Shown here: one piece after another, positions 23,463 through 31,314 of the stretch | Layout: every line of letters starts with the position of its first letter | Position numbering within the stretch: position 1 is the stretch's first letter | Origin: Nonomuraea montanisoli | Lineage (GTDB): Bacteria; Actinomycetota; Actinomycetes; Streptosporangiales; Streptosporangiaceae | Assembly (NCBI RefSeq): GCF_013363975.1 | Contig: NZ_JABWGN010000005.1 | Coordinates: 496,001-560,000 of the forward strand | Direction of reading: 5' to 3' | Length of the DNA: 64,000 nt | Position numbers and translations under genes: made by a program | Notes under the pieces: generated by a model | Database searches by the model: none | Told to the model about the DNA's origin: nothing | The model's input: the letters and a program-made list of their open reading frames with translations, nothing else

Positions 23463-24104
23463 TCAGGCCGCCAGCAGGGCCTTGGAACGGTCGGTGGCCA
23501 GGCGGATGGCGATGCCGCCGAGGACGGCGCCCATGAAGTACCGCTGCACGCGCAGCCACACAGGACGGCGGGCCAGGAAGGCGGCCAGGCTGCCGGCGCT
23601 GATCGCGATGATCCCGTTGACCAGCGTGCCGATGGCGATCTGGACCGAGCCGAGCGCCAGACTCTGGACCAGCACGTGCCCCATCTGCTGGTCGATGAAC
23701 TGCGGCAGCAGCGACAGGTACAGGATGGCGATCTTGGGGTTGAGCAGGCAGGTGAACAGGCCCATGGCGAACAGCTTGCGCGGCGGTTCCACGGACAGCT
23801 CGCGCGGCTCGAAGGCGGAGGTGCCGCCGGGCTTGACGGCGTTCCAGGCCAGCCACAGCAGGTACGCGGCCCCGGCCAGCTTGAGCGCGGTGTACGCGGC
23901 GGGCACGTACGCGAAGATCGCGGTCAGGCCCAGGCAGGTGGCGGCCAGGTAGATGGTGAAGCCCAGCGCGACGCCGGTGAGCGAGATCAGCCCCGCCCGC
24001 CGGCCCTGGGTGATGGAGCGGGACACGAGGTAGATCATGTTCGGCCCGGGCGTGAGAACCATGCCGAGGGAAACGAGCGCGATCCCGATCAAGCCAGCGG
24101 TCAT
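23463..24104 (-). CDS. LysE/RhtB-family amino-acid exporter
   Basis: A 213-residue inner-membrane exporter. The N terminus MTAGLIGIALVSLGMVLTPGPNMIYLVSRS has the family hallmark T-P-G-P-x at the end of the first helix, followed by GFTIYLAATCLGLTAIF, AGAAYLLWLAWNAVK, FTCLLNPKIAILYLSLLPQF and a final pair of helices. ATG 24104 is the family start; the longer upstream frame is charged and not homologous-looking. It lies tail to tail with the MFS gene. The substrate (lysine, homoserine, threonine or an analogue) cannot be inferred. Confidence 0.93.
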   Translation of the reverse strand: MTAGLIGIALVSLGMVLTPGPNMIYLVSRSITQGRRAGLISLTGVALGFTIYLAATCLGLTAIFAYVPAAYTALKLAGAAYLLWLAWNAVKPGGTSAFEPRELSVEPPRKLFAMGLFTCLLNPKIAILYLSLLPQFIDQQMGHVLVQSLALGSVQIAIGTLVNGIIAISAGSLAAFLARRPVWLRVQRYFMGAVLGGIAIRLATDRSKALLAA

Positions 24105-24235
24105 TGCCGAAGAATATCGGACATAACCGAAAATCTTCAGGGACCCCACCCTGACCGGCTCATCCTCGCCGCCATGGAATCTCCGGCGCTCTTTCGGGAA
24201 GCTGGGATGCGGGCACACGAGAAGGGACGTTGGCG

Positions 24236-25072
24236 ATGGACTTCCGAGACGACGTCAACCTCGACTCCTCCCAGGTGGAGGACGTCGGCGGCAGCGGCGG
24301 CGGGGGCGGCGGGGGCGGCTTCCCCGGCGGCATGGTCCTGGGAGGCGGCGGCATCGTCACCCTGATCGTCATGGTCGTGGTGTTCCTGCTGAACAACGCC
24401 GGCGGGGGCGGCGGCGACCAGCCCGCCGCCCGGCGGCAGCCGGCCTCCGACCTGTCGCAGGAGTGCAAGACCGGCAAGGACGCCGACCAGTCGGAGAAGT
24501 GCCGGGTGATCGGCGTGGTCAACAGCATCCAGGACTACTGGAAGGGCGAGGTCTCGGGATACCGGCCCGCCAAGACCATCCTGTACTCGGGCGGCGTCCG
24601 CACGGCCTGCGGCGCGGCCGACTCCTCGGTCGGCCCGTTCTACTGCCCCGGCGACCAGCGCGTCTACCTCGACCTGAGCTTCTTCGACGACCTGCACAGC
24701 CGGTTCGGCGCCAAGGGCGGCCCGTTCGCCCAGGCGTACGTGATCGCCCACGAGTACGGGCACCACGTCGAGAACCTCACCGGCGCGCTGGAGGGCGGCG
24801 GCTCGGTGGCCACGGAGCTCCAGGCCGACTGCTACGCGGGCGTGTGGGCCAAGAACGCCATCGACACCGGCTTCTACGACAAGCCCTTCACCGACACCGA
24901 CATCGCCGAGGCGCTGGACGCGGCGGCGGCCGTGGGCGACGATCGCATCCAGCAGCGCACCCAGGGGCGGGTCGATCCCGACTCGTTCACGCACGGCTCG
25001 TCCGAGCAGCGGGTGAACGCCTTCAAGCAGGGGTACGGATCCGGCAAGCCGTCGGCGTGCGCGACCAGGTGA
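24236..25072 (+). CDS. YpfJ-like neutral zinc metallopeptidase
   Basis: A 278-residue membrane-anchored peptidase. It starts with MDFRDDVNLDSSQVED, then a Gly-rich stretch and one membrane helix (about residues 38-53). The extracytoplasmic domain has HEYGHH at 172-177 (the H-E-x-x-H zinc site) and, further on, ATELQADCYAGVWA with the third ligand in the E-x-x-x-D block. The C-terminal DPDSFTHGSSEQRVNAFKQGY is conserved in the YpfJ family. Four Cys (77, 89, 125, 137) may form disulfides. ATG 24236 is preferred to TTG 24230. Confidence 0.93.
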   Translation: MDFRDDVNLDSSQVEDVGGSGGGGGGGGFPGGMVLGGGGIVTLIVMVVVFLLNNAGGGGGDQPAARRQPASDLSQECKTGKDADQSEKCRVIGVVNSIQDYWKGEVSGYRPAKTILYSGGVRTACGAADSSVGPFYCPGDQRVYLDLSFFDDLHSRFGAKGGPFAQAYVIAHEYGHHVENLTGALEGGGSVATELQADCYAGVWAKNAIDTGFYDKPFTDTDIAEALDAAAAVGDDRIQQRTQGRVDPDSFTHGSSEQRVNAFKQGYGSGKPSACATR

Positions 25073-25154
25073 CGGGGCCGAACAGGCCCATCACCGGCCC
25101 CGGGAATTCTCGCGAACAGCACATCGAGGCTGAATCTCTCCTAAACTCTATGGG

Positions 25155-25451
25155 GTGATCTTCAAGCTGGTCGGCGATGGACGGCCCTATCCCGAACACG
25201 GTCTGACCACCCGAGAGTGGGCTCAGATCCCGCCGCGCCAGGTCCGGCTCGACTCGCTGATCACCACGAAGGCGATGCTGGACCTGCACTCGCTGCTCGC
25301 CGCGGACTCCACCTTCTACGGCGACCTCTTCCCGCACGTGGTGCAGTGGCGGGGCGAGCTCTACCTGGAGGACGGTCTGCACCGGGCGCTGCGGGCCGCC
25401 CTGCACCAGCGCTCCATCCTGCACGCCAGAGTGCTGGACCTGCCCGCCTGA
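25155..25451 (+). CDS. small conserved protein with ParB/Srx-like DGLHR motif
   Basis: A 98-residue protein starting VIFKLVGDGRPYPEHGL. Its central and C-terminal parts (VRLDSLITTKAMLDLHSLL, FYGDLFPHVVQWRGELYLEDGLHRALRAALHQ) end in a D-G-x-H-R motif followed by an alternating strand (HARVLDL). That order recalls the ParB/sulfiredoxin fold. Related actinobacterial proteins may be labelled VapB-like antitoxins by automated pipelines, but no toxin gene is adjacent here. It stands alone between the peptidase gene and tRNA-Ser, bounded by a bidirectional terminator. Confidence 0.75.
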   Translation: MIFKLVGDGRPYPEHGLTTREWAQIPPRQVRLDSLITTKAMLDLHSLLAADSTFYGDLFPHVVQWRGELYLEDGLHRALRAALHQRSILHARVLDLPA

Positions 25452-25456
25452 CATGC

Positions 25457-25496
25457 GAAGGGCCTCCGCCCTGTCAGTCCAGGTCGGAGGCCCTTC
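25457..25496. terminator. bidirectional terminator
   Basis: GAAGGGCCTCCG (25457-25468) pairs with CGGAGGCCCTTC (25485-25496). It separates the plus-strand DGLHR-protein gene from the minus-strand tRNA-Ser, so it can serve both. Confidence 0.8.
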
Positions 25497-25501
25497 AGCG
25501 G

Positions 25502-25588
25502 CGGTGGTGGTGGGATTTGAACCCACGGATGAGTTGCCCCATCACACGCTTTCGAGGCGTGCGCCCTCGGCCACTAGGCGACACCACC
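25502..25588 (-). tRNA. tRNA-Ser (anticodon CGA)
   Basis: A class II tRNA on the minus strand. The acceptor stem GGTGGTG (25588-25582) pairs with CACCACC (25509-25503). The anticodon loop CCTCGAAAG reads CGA (Ser, UCG codons). It has a long variable arm, T-arm GGGTTCAAATCCC and discriminator G. The 3' CCA is not encoded in full (CC then G). Confidence 0.95.
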
Positions 25589-25598
25589 GCCGACGAGC

Positions 25599-26072
25599 TT
25601 ACCGGATCCGGCGAGTGGCGAAGAACGTCGTGAGGACGGCGGCGCATTCTTCGGCCATCACGCCCATGACGACCTCCGGCCGATGGTTGAGCCGGCGGTC
25701 CCTGACGACGTCCCACAGCGAGCCCACGGCGCCGCCCTTCTCGTCGACCGCGCCGTACACGATCCGGTCCACCCGGGCCAGCACCGCGGCGCCCGCGCAC
25801 ATCGTGCAGGGCTCCAGGGTCACCACGAGCGTGCAGCCGTCCAGCCGCCACGAGCCCCGGGCGCGCGCGGCCGCTCGCAACGCGAGCACCTCCGCGTGCC
25901 CGGTCGGGTCGGCCGCGGACTCGCGGTCGTTGCCCGCCGCCGCCAGCACCTCACCGGCCTCGTCGAGCACGACCGCCCCGACGGGCACCTCGCCGCGCTC
26001 TCCCGCGGCCACGGCCTCGGCCAGCGCCGGCCGCATCGCCTCGTCGTAGGGGGAGGCGTGCGCCGACGTCAC
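25599..26072 (-). CDS. tadA: tRNA-specific adenosine deaminase
   Basis: A 157-residue zinc deaminase that converts A34 to inosine in tRNA-Arg(ACG). The cytidine-deaminase-like core has GHAEVLALR (H59, E61) and LEPCTMCAGA (C89, C92), with the C-terminal strand GVMAEECAAVLTTFF. The start is GTG 26072, whose GTGA overlaps the stop of the companion gene, indicating coupled translation. It lies 10 bp from the 5' end of tRNA-Ser(CGA), which points away, so the same promoter could also serve the tRNA. Confidence 0.96.
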   Translation of the reverse strand: MTSAHASPYDEAMRPALAEAVAAGERGEVPVGAVVLDEAGEVLAAAGNDRESAADPTGHAEVLALRAAARARGSWRLDGCTLVVTLEPCTMCAGAAVLARVDRIVYGAVDEKGGAVGSLWDVVRDRRLNHRPEVVMGVMAEECAAVLTTFFATRRIR

Positions 26073-26542
26073 CGCAACCGGTCGAGCTCGTCGGCGAACG
26101 ACAGCCGCTCGGCGATCACGGACAGGACGTCGGCCGGCAGCACGCCCTCCTCCATGCTCAGCTCCAGCAGTTCCTCCGAGCTGAGACCGAGGTCGTTCAG
26201 CAGGTCGAGGTCGCCCGCCGGGCGGACGCCGAGCGCGTTGCCCTCCTTGTCGGCGCTCACGCCCGCGAACTCGGCGAACAGCTCGCCGATGCTGCCCGGC
26301 GCGATCGCGTGGGCGTCGGAGAGGAAGACGCGGGGCTCCTCGTCGTCGACGTAACGCACGATGGCGAACCACTCGTCCTCGGCCTCGACGCACAGCAGCG
26401 CCAGCTCGTCACCGGACAGGCCGAGCGCCTCGGTCACCGCGTCGCCGAGGTCGTCGACGATCTCGGCCCCGCTCAGGTCGACCTCGGCCCCGCTCCAGCC
26501 GTCCGGGGTCCTGACGAAAGCCGCGGCGAACGTGTTGGGCAT
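26069..26542 (-). CDS. tRNA adenosine deaminase-associated protein (copy 1)
   Basis: A 157-residue acidic cytosolic protein, the small partner gene that usually precedes tadA in actinomycetes. Recognisable blocks are FAAAFVRTPDGWSGAEVDLS, EDEWFAIVRYVDDEEPRVFLSD and DLDLLNDLGLSSEELLELS. Function is unknown. Its conserved position and translational coupling (4-bp overlap with tadA) suggest a role with TadA. A second copy in the same orientation lies 48 bp upstream and shares the same block order. Confidence 0.88.
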   Translation of the reverse strand: MPNTFAAAFVRTPDGWSGAEVDLSGAEIVDDLGDAVTEALGLSGDELALLCVEAEDEWFAIVRYVDDEEPRVFLSDAHAIAPGSIGELFAEFAGVSADKEGNALGVRPAGDLDLLNDLGLSSEELLELSMEEGVLPADVLSVIAERLSFADELDRLR

Positions 26543-26590
26543 GTCTCCAAGCTCCAGGTGTCCAGGCTCCGGGCGTGCAAGGTCTCGGGC

Positions 26591-27100
26591 TCAGCCGAAG
26601 ACCGACTCGATGGCGCGCTCGAACGGCTCGGAGAAGCCGAGCCGCGCGGCGATGCTGGACAGCACGTCCTCGGGCAGAAGGTCTATGTCACCCGACAGGA
26701 TGCCCAGCTCCATCTCGTCCAGACCCAGATCGGCGAAGATCGACAGGTCTCCCGCGGGGAGCGCGACCTCCTCGTCCTGGAGGATCTCCTCCAGCTCGTC
26801 CTCGTCGGGGACGGGCACGTCGAGGTATTCGAGCACCTGCTGGGCCAGCGGGAAGTCCCAGGAGGCGGCGATGTCGGAGAGGAACACGTCGACGCGCTCC
26901 CCGACGACGCGCAGCGCCACGAAGAACTCGTCACCCACCGCGACCAGGCCGATGGTCCCGCTCTCGCTCGGCTGCTGGCGCAGGGCCTTGATCAGCCCGT
27001 GCAGGTCCGACGTGAGCGCCACCGGCAGCATCTCGGCGTCCCAGCATTCGTCCTCGCGATAGACCACGATGGCGAAGTCGAACGCGTCCTCGTCTGTCAT
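26591..27100 (-). CDS. tRNA adenosine deaminase-associated protein (copy 2)
   Basis: A 169-residue acidic paralogue of the preceding gene. It matches in order: [23 protein letters not shown], then [41 protein letters not shown] and [24 protein letters not shown] 27100 (MTDEDAFDF) is chosen over GTG 27112. The ribosome binding site is weak (GGTGGGGTGG). Together with copy 1 and tadA it forms a three-gene operon on the minus strand. The pair suggests either a heterodimer or a gene-duplication remnant that is still maintained. Confidence 0.85.
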   Translation of the reverse strand: MTDEDAFDFAIVVYREDECWDAEMLPVALTSDLHGLIKALRQQPSESGTIGLVAVGDEFFVALRVVGERVDVFLSDIAASWDFPLAQQVLEYLDVPVPDEDELEEILQDEEVALPAGDLSIFADLGLDEMELGILSGDIDLLPEDVLSSIAARLGFSEPFERAIESVFG

Positions 27101-27242
27101 CGTCCACCCCACCCGATGTGGCCCCTACGGGCTCCCAATGGTTCCAGAGAGCACCGGTCCCCGTGTGCCGGTCGGACCAAATTGTGATCAAAACCGGGGC
27201 ACGACGTGCCGGTACGTCCCACACAAGATAGCGTTATCCCTT

Positions 27243-27881
27243 ATGGAAACCCTCGTCGTCGACCATCCGCTCGTGGCCCACAAGCTCACCACGCTGCGCG
27301 ATGTCCGCACCGATTCGCCCACGTTCCGGAGGCTCGCGGACGAGTTGGTGACGCTGCTGGCGTACGAGGCGACCCGCGACGTCCGCGTCGCCGACGTGAC
27401 CGTGCAGACCCCTGTGGCCGAGGCCCACGGCGTGCGGATGGCGCGGCCGTACCCGCTGGTGGTGCCGATCCTGCGGGCCGGGCTCGGCATGCTCGACGGC
27501 ATGACCCGGCTGCTGCCGACGGCCGAGGTGGGCTTCCTCGGCATGATCCGCAACGAGTCGACCCTGCAGGCCGAGACGTACGCCACGCGGCTGCCCGACG
27601 ACCTGTCCGGCCGGCAGTGCTACGTGGTGGACCCGATGCTGGCCACCGGCGGCACGCTGGCGGCGGCCGTGCAGTTCCTCTTCGACCGGGGCGCCGACGA
27701 CGTCACGGCGATCTGCCTCCTCGCGGCGCCGGAGGGCCTGGCGCACATGGACGAGTTCTTCGCCGGCTCGGGCAAGCCGATCCGGGTGGTCACCGCGGCG
27801 CTGGACGAGCGGCTCAACGAGAACGGCTACATCGTCCCCGGCCTGGGCGACGCGGGCGACCGGCTGTACGGCGTCGTCTGA
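27243..27881 (+). CDS. upp: uracil phosphoribosyltransferase
   Basis: A 212-residue salvage enzyme that makes UMP from uracil and PRPP. It shows [36 protein letters not shown], the PRPP loop [13 protein letters not shown] and the uracil-binding C terminus [21 protein letters not shown] 27243 gives the family length. It diverges from the tadA companion genes. The 142-bp gap has a GGCACG-A-CGTGCC palindrome at 27198-27210, of unknown meaning. Confidence 0.97.
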   Translation: METLVVDHPLVAHKLTTLRDVRTDSPTFRRLADELVTLLAYEATRDVRVADVTVQTPVAEAHGVRMARPYPLVVPILRAGLGMLDGMTRLLPTAEVGFLGMIRNESTLQAETYATRLPDDLSGRQCYVVDPMLATGGTLAAAVQFLFDRGADDVTAICLLAAPEGLAHMDEFFAGSGKPIRVVTAALDERLNENGYIVPGLGDAGDRLYGVV

Positions 27882-28005
27882 CCCCTCCGCCCCCCTGCTC
27901 GGCGAGATGGGTCGCCTGAGAAATCACCTTTCCGTCACGCCGAGTGGTTCACTCGTTACATACTGTGGTTGCATGGGTACGTAGCGAGGGGAAGGCAACT
28001 TCCGC

Positions 28006-28062
28006 ATGGGCGCGAGGGGGCGCGAGATGAACGAGCTGGCGGCAGCCGGGGTGTTCTCGTGA
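28006..28062 (+). CDS. possible 18-codon leader ORF
   Basis: ATG 28006 opens an 18-residue frame (MGARGREMNELAAAGVFS) with GGAAGG upstream. An in-frame ATG at 28027 follows the even better GAGGGGGCGCGAG. Its stop overlaps the GTG of the next gene (GTGA), so it could couple translation. It is too short to judge by codon bias, and nothing is known of it. Confidence 0.4.
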   Translation: MGARGREMNELAAAGVFS

Positions 28063-28304
28063 GCGAGCACACCGAGGCGGATCCGAGTCCGTACGCGGAC
28101 GTCCCGACTCCGTACGCGGACGTCGAGACCACGCTGCGTGACGAATTCGCCGGCGTTCACTCGGCGACCACCGTAACGCGCTGCGTCGAGGCGGCGCACT
28201 ACGGCGCGCTGGAAGTCACCGGCTACGCGCATCCGAGCCTCGTCGAGCGGATCGCGCGCAAGCACCTTCACGTCCTCGCGCTCGTGGCGAGCGAGCGAGG
28301 CTAG
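28059..28304 (+). CDS. three-helix-bundle (protein-tyrosine-phosphatase-like N-terminal) protein
   Basis: An 81-residue protein. After a Tyr/Asp/Pro-rich start with a repeated PYADV, the segment VETTLRDEFAGVHSATTVTR, then HPSLVERIARKHLHVLALVA matches the small three-helix dimerisation domain found alone or fused to the N terminus of actinobacterial arsenate reductase/phosphatase proteins. GTG 28059 overlaps the stop of a short upstream ORF. A weak hairpin (28338-28353) follows. The role of the stand-alone form is unknown. Confidence 0.75.
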   Translation: MSEHTEADPSPYADVPTPYADVETTLRDEFAGVHSATTVTRCVEAAHYGALEVTGYAHPSLVERIARKHLHVLALVASERG

Positions 28305-28397
28305 GCAAGATCTCAACTAAGCCGTGAACAGACCTTTACCCGGGCTGCCGGGTGGGTAATGTAGACGGCGGGTGCAGGTAAGGGTACGGAGGCCACG

Positions 28398-28556
28398 GTG
28401 CAGGTCAAAAAAGTCCTCTCATGGGGCGGGCTCGGTTTTGCGGCGTACTACCTGTTGGCACGGCCGAACGACGCGGCGACCGCAGTCAAAGGCACGTTCG
28501 ACTCGGTGTTCAACGCGGCCGACTCTCTGGCGCAATTCGTGAACAACCTGACATGA
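28398..28556 (+). CDS. 52-residue membrane-associated protein
   Basis: A GTG start after GGAGG opens a 52-residue frame. It begins VQVKKVLSWGGLGFAAYYLL, then an amphipathic part (TFDSVFNAADSLAQFVNN). It has one short hydrophobic segment near the N terminus. Its stop overlaps the ATG of the PH-domain gene (ATGA), typical of an operon partner. The excellent ribosome binding site and coupling make it credible despite its size. Function is unknown; it may assist the PH-domain membrane protein. Confidence 0.75.
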   Translation: MQVKKVLSWGGLGFAAYYLLARPNDAATAVKGTFDSVFNAADSLAQFVNNLT

Positions 28557-29083
28557 GACTTGTGACCCACGGGGACTCCGCCCCGTCGTCGGTCAACCGT
28601 TACCTGCTCCCCGACGAACAACAGGTCATCATGGTGCGGCGCCACCCGGCCGTGCTGCTCCGTCCGGTCGCCGAGGTCTTCGGCGGCCTGATCATCGCCG
28701 GACTGCTCAGCAAGTTCTTCGGCGACTCCGGAGGCGGCACGGCCCTCGTGGTCGTCTGGTGGCTGTGGCTGTTGCTGTTGATCCGTTTCGTATGGAAAGT
28801 CGCGGAGTGGTCGGTCGATTACTTTGTGGTGACTTCTAAGCGGATGTTGTCCACCACGGGACTGATCACCCGCAAGGTCGCGATGATGCCGCTGTCCAAG
28901 GTCACCGACATGAGTTTCAAGCGATCTCTCCTTGGGCGCATGCTCGGCTACGGTGAGTTCATCCTGGAATCGGCCGGTCAGGACCAGGCACTCTCGACCG
29001 TGCAGTACATTCCCTACCCCGAGACCCTGTACCTCGAGGTCTGTCAGATGCTTTTCCCCAGCAAGGACAGCGGCGACGATTAA
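28553..29083 (+). CDS. PH-domain (bPH2/DUF304) membrane protein
   Basis: A 176-residue protein. A cytosolic start (VNRYLLPDEQQVIMVRRHPAVLL) precedes two close membrane helices (about residues 40-82), then the bacterial PH-like core EWSVDYFVVTSKRMLSTTG, LITRKVAMMPLSKVTDMSF, YGEFILESAGQDQALSTVQY and FPSKD. This is the YdbS/DUF304 pattern. Start ATG 28553, not the longer frame, because it couples to the small upstream gene. Its role is unknown; relatives are envelope proteins. Confidence 0.9.
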   Translation: MRLVTHGDSAPSSVNRYLLPDEQQVIMVRRHPAVLLRPVAEVFGGLIIAGLLSKFFGDSGGGTALVVVWWLWLLLLIRFVWKVAEWSVDYFVVTSKRMLSTTGLITRKVAMMPLSKVTDMSFKRSLLGRMLGYGEFILESAGQDQALSTVQYIPYPETLYLEVCQMLFPSKDSGDD

Positions 29084-29179
29084 TCCCCCGTAGGGGAATT
29101 CTTCACCTGGGGATACCAGATTCGGCCACTTCATGCAATCATTGCGTGTTGTTGACCCTTCCCCGCCTTGAGAGATGAG

Positions 29180-30523
29180 ATGCCGAGTCAGGGAACCATC
29201 GGTGACCGCGTCCGCGGACTGCGGCTGAACAGGCGGATGTCCCAGGCCCAGCTGGCCGGGCCCGACCTGTCTGACAGTTATGTCTCGCTCATCGAGTCGG
29301 GTAAGCGAACTCCGACTCCGGTGGTCGCCCGGCTCCTGGCGGAGCGGCTGGGCTGCACCACCGAGTTCCTCCTGCACGGCATCGAGCCGCGCCAGCGGAT
29401 CGACACCGAGCTGGGGCTGCGCCACGCCGAGCTGGAGCTGCGCCACGGCGACCCGGTCCTCGCGGCCGAGCGCTTCACGGAGATCGTGAAGGCCGCCGAC
29501 GAGGAGAACGCCATGCTCACGGCGCACGCCCGCTTCGGCCGGGCGCGCGCGCTGGAGGCGCAGGGTCGCCTGGGTCAGGCCGTCGAGGCGTTCGAGCGGC
29601 TGCGCAGGGAGGCGTCGGCACACCCGGAGCGGCTGGCCGACCTGCCGCTCGCCGTGGCGCTGAGCCGCTGCTACCAGCACGCCGGCGACCGGCTGCGCGC
29701 CCGCGACCTCGCCGCCCACGCGCTGGAGCAGGCCCAGCGGCTGTCGCTCACGCAGGGTGAGATCGCCGTCGACCTGGCCGCGGCGATCGTCGAGGCGCGC
29801 GAGGAGATGGAGAGCGACTCCACCGAGCTCGCGTACGTGCGGCAGGTGCTCGACGTCAACGACGTTCCTGGCGTTGTGGACCGTTCCGGAGAGATTCACG
29901 CCCTGTGGCAGGCGAGCGTCGCCGCCGCGGCGGGCGACGACTCGGCGCTGGCCGTCCGGCTGGCCGACGACGCCATCACGGCGGGCCGCCCGGCGCGGAT
30001 CGCGCTGCAGCTCGCGCGGGTCGCCGTGCACTGGGCACGGCTCGCGACGACGCCTGTCGCCGAGGCCGAGCGGCTGGTGGAGGCGGCGGCCAGGACGTTC
30101 ACCTCGGCTCCCGGCACCGGCGGGGAGCGCGGTGAGGCGCTGATCACGCACGCGCGGGTCCGGCTGCGTGCCGGCGACCCGGCGCGGGCGGGCGAGCTGG
30201 CGACCGCGGTCCTGGAGACGGCGGCCGGCGCGTCGCGCACCACCGCGGCCGAGGCCCGGCTGGTGCTCGCGACCGTGACGCTCGACCTGGGCGCCGACGC
30301 GTCGGCGCACCTGGCCGGGGCGGGGGAGCTGCTGCGGGCGCTGGGCCGGCCGATGTTCGGCACCGACCGCCAGGCGGCCCGCTGCTGGCGCGAGCTCGGC
30401 GACCTGTACGGCCGGGCCGGGGGCAGGGCGCAGCAGACGGCCGCGTATCGTAAGGCGCTGGAAGCCGCTGGGGTCCATTCCGCGCTGGCGGGCCTGCCGG
30501 TTAACGCCGCGGTCTCCGGTTGA
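29180..30523 (+). CDS. XRE-family regulator with TPR-like C terminus
   Basis: A 447-residue protein. The helix-turn-helix (residues 8-62) has RVRGLRLNRRMSQAQLAGP, SDSYVSLIESGKRTPTP and RLLAERLGCTTEFLL. The rest is about ten pairs of helices of tetratricopeptide type (such as LAVALSRCYQHAGDRLRARDL and CWRELGDLYGRAGGRAQQTA), as in quorum-type or Streptomyces cytosolic regulators. ATG 29180 is preferred to TTG 29168. A palindrome GCAAT-C-ATTGC at 29135-29145 may be its own operator. The ligand or partner is unknown. Confidence 0.9.
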   Translation: MPSQGTIGDRVRGLRLNRRMSQAQLAGPDLSDSYVSLIESGKRTPTPVVARLLAERLGCTTEFLLHGIEPRQRIDTELGLRHAELELRHGDPVLAAERFTEIVKAADEENAMLTAHARFGRARALEAQGRLGQAVEAFERLRREASAHPERLADLPLAVALSRCYQHAGDRLRARDLAAHALEQAQRLSLTQGEIAVDLAAAIVEAREEMESDSTELAYVRQVLDVNDVPGVVDRSGEIHALWQASVAAAAGDDSALAVRLADDAITAGRPARIALQLARVAVHWARLATTPVAEAERLVEAAARTFTSAPGTGGERGEALITHARVRLRAGDPARAGELATAVLETAAGASRTTAAEARLVLATVTLDLGADASAHLAGAGELLRALGRPMFGTDRQAARCWRELGDLYGRAGGRAQQTAAYRKALEAAGVHSALAGLPVNAAVSG

Positions 30524-30529
30524 TCGGAA

Positions 30530-30546
30530 AACTCCTCCTGGGAGTT
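30530..30546 (+). terminator. weak hairpin after the XRE gene
   Basis: AACTCC (30530-30535) and GGAGTT (30541-30546) enclose a 5-nt loop, followed by a T-rich stretch. It lies just after the XRE gene stop. The stem is short. Confidence 0.35.
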
Positions 30547-30584
30547 CCAGATTTGTGTTCTTCGGTCTGGAATAATTAGGGTCT

Positions 30585-30613
30585 ACCAGTCATTGACTCA
30601 TAGGATGATTGGT
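30585..30613. promoter_or_regulatory. candidate GntR/FadR operator
   Basis: ACCAGTCAT (30585-30593) and ATGATTGGT (30605-30613) form an inverted repeat with one mismatch and an 11-bp spacer, 20 bp before the GTG of the GntR gene. The position fits autoregulation. Confidence 0.5.
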
Positions 30614-30633
30614 TTCCCCGGAGGAGGCGGACC

Positions 30634-31308
30634 GTGAGTCTGCGTACGGCGCAGCGAGCTTCGCTCGTGGACCAGGTGATCGATCAGCTCAAGGAGCAGA
30701 TCACATCAGGGTCGTGGCAGATGAACGGCAAGATCCCGACGGAGACGGTGCTCGCCGAGCAGCTCGGGGTGGGGCGCAACACCGTTCGCGAGGCCGTACG
30801 CGCGCTGACTCACGCGGGGCTGCTGGAGTGCCGTCAGGGCGACGGCACCTACGTCCGCGCGACGAGCGAGCTCTCCGGTGCCATGCTCCGCCGCCTGCGG
30901 CAGGCGGAGCAGCTGGAGATCCTGGAGGTACGGCGCGCCCTGGAGGTGGAGTCGGCCCGGCTGGCCGCCACCCGGCGCACCGACGAGGACATCCTGCGCA
31001 TCGAGGCGGCGCTCGCCGAGCGCGAGCGCGCCTGGGAGCTCGACGACCCCGACTTCTTCGTGGAGGCCGACCTGGCCTTCCACATGGCCGTGGCGCACGC
31101 CACGCACAATCTCGTGCTGATCGACCTGTTCGAGGACTTCTCGGCCGCGCTGCGGGCCAGCATCACGGCCGCGGGCACGTCGCTCAACAAGAGCTACATC
31201 CCGCACGACGCGATCGCCCGCGCCATCGCGGCGGGCGACGCCACCGCCGCCGAGCGCGCCAGCCATGCCTGCATGGAGCACATCTTGATCGCTCTGACCG
31301 ATGCGTAG
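30634..31308 (+). CDS. GntR-family (FadR/FCD subgroup) regulator
   Basis: A 224-residue regulator. The winged helix (about 8-75) has VIDQLKEQITSGSWQMNGKIPTE broken by TVLAEQLGVGRNTVREAVRAL and GLLECRQGDGTYV. The C-terminal FCD domain is all helical, with FHMAVAHATHN and HDAIARAIAAGDATAAERASHACM, whose His/Asp residues usually bind a metal and a carboxylate ligand. Start GTG 30634 follows GGAGGAGG. It is monocistronic and bounded downstream by the double hairpin repeat. Target genes are not evident nearby. Confidence 0.93.
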   Translation: MSLRTAQRASLVDQVIDQLKEQITSGSWQMNGKIPTETVLAEQLGVGRNTVREAVRALTHAGLLECRQGDGTYVRATSELSGAMLRRLRQAEQLEILEVRRALEVESARLAATRRTDEDILRIEAALAERERAWELDDPDFFVEADLAFHMAVAHATHNLVLIDLFEDFSAALRASITAAGTSLNKSYIPHDAIARAIAAGDATAAERASHACMEHILIALTDA

Positions 31309-31314
31309 TTCTTT

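Noticed and set aside
28448..30478. A 676-residue minus-strand frame
   Set aside because: It is fully antisense to the small membrane, PH-domain and XRE genes, which have ribosome binding sites and clear families.
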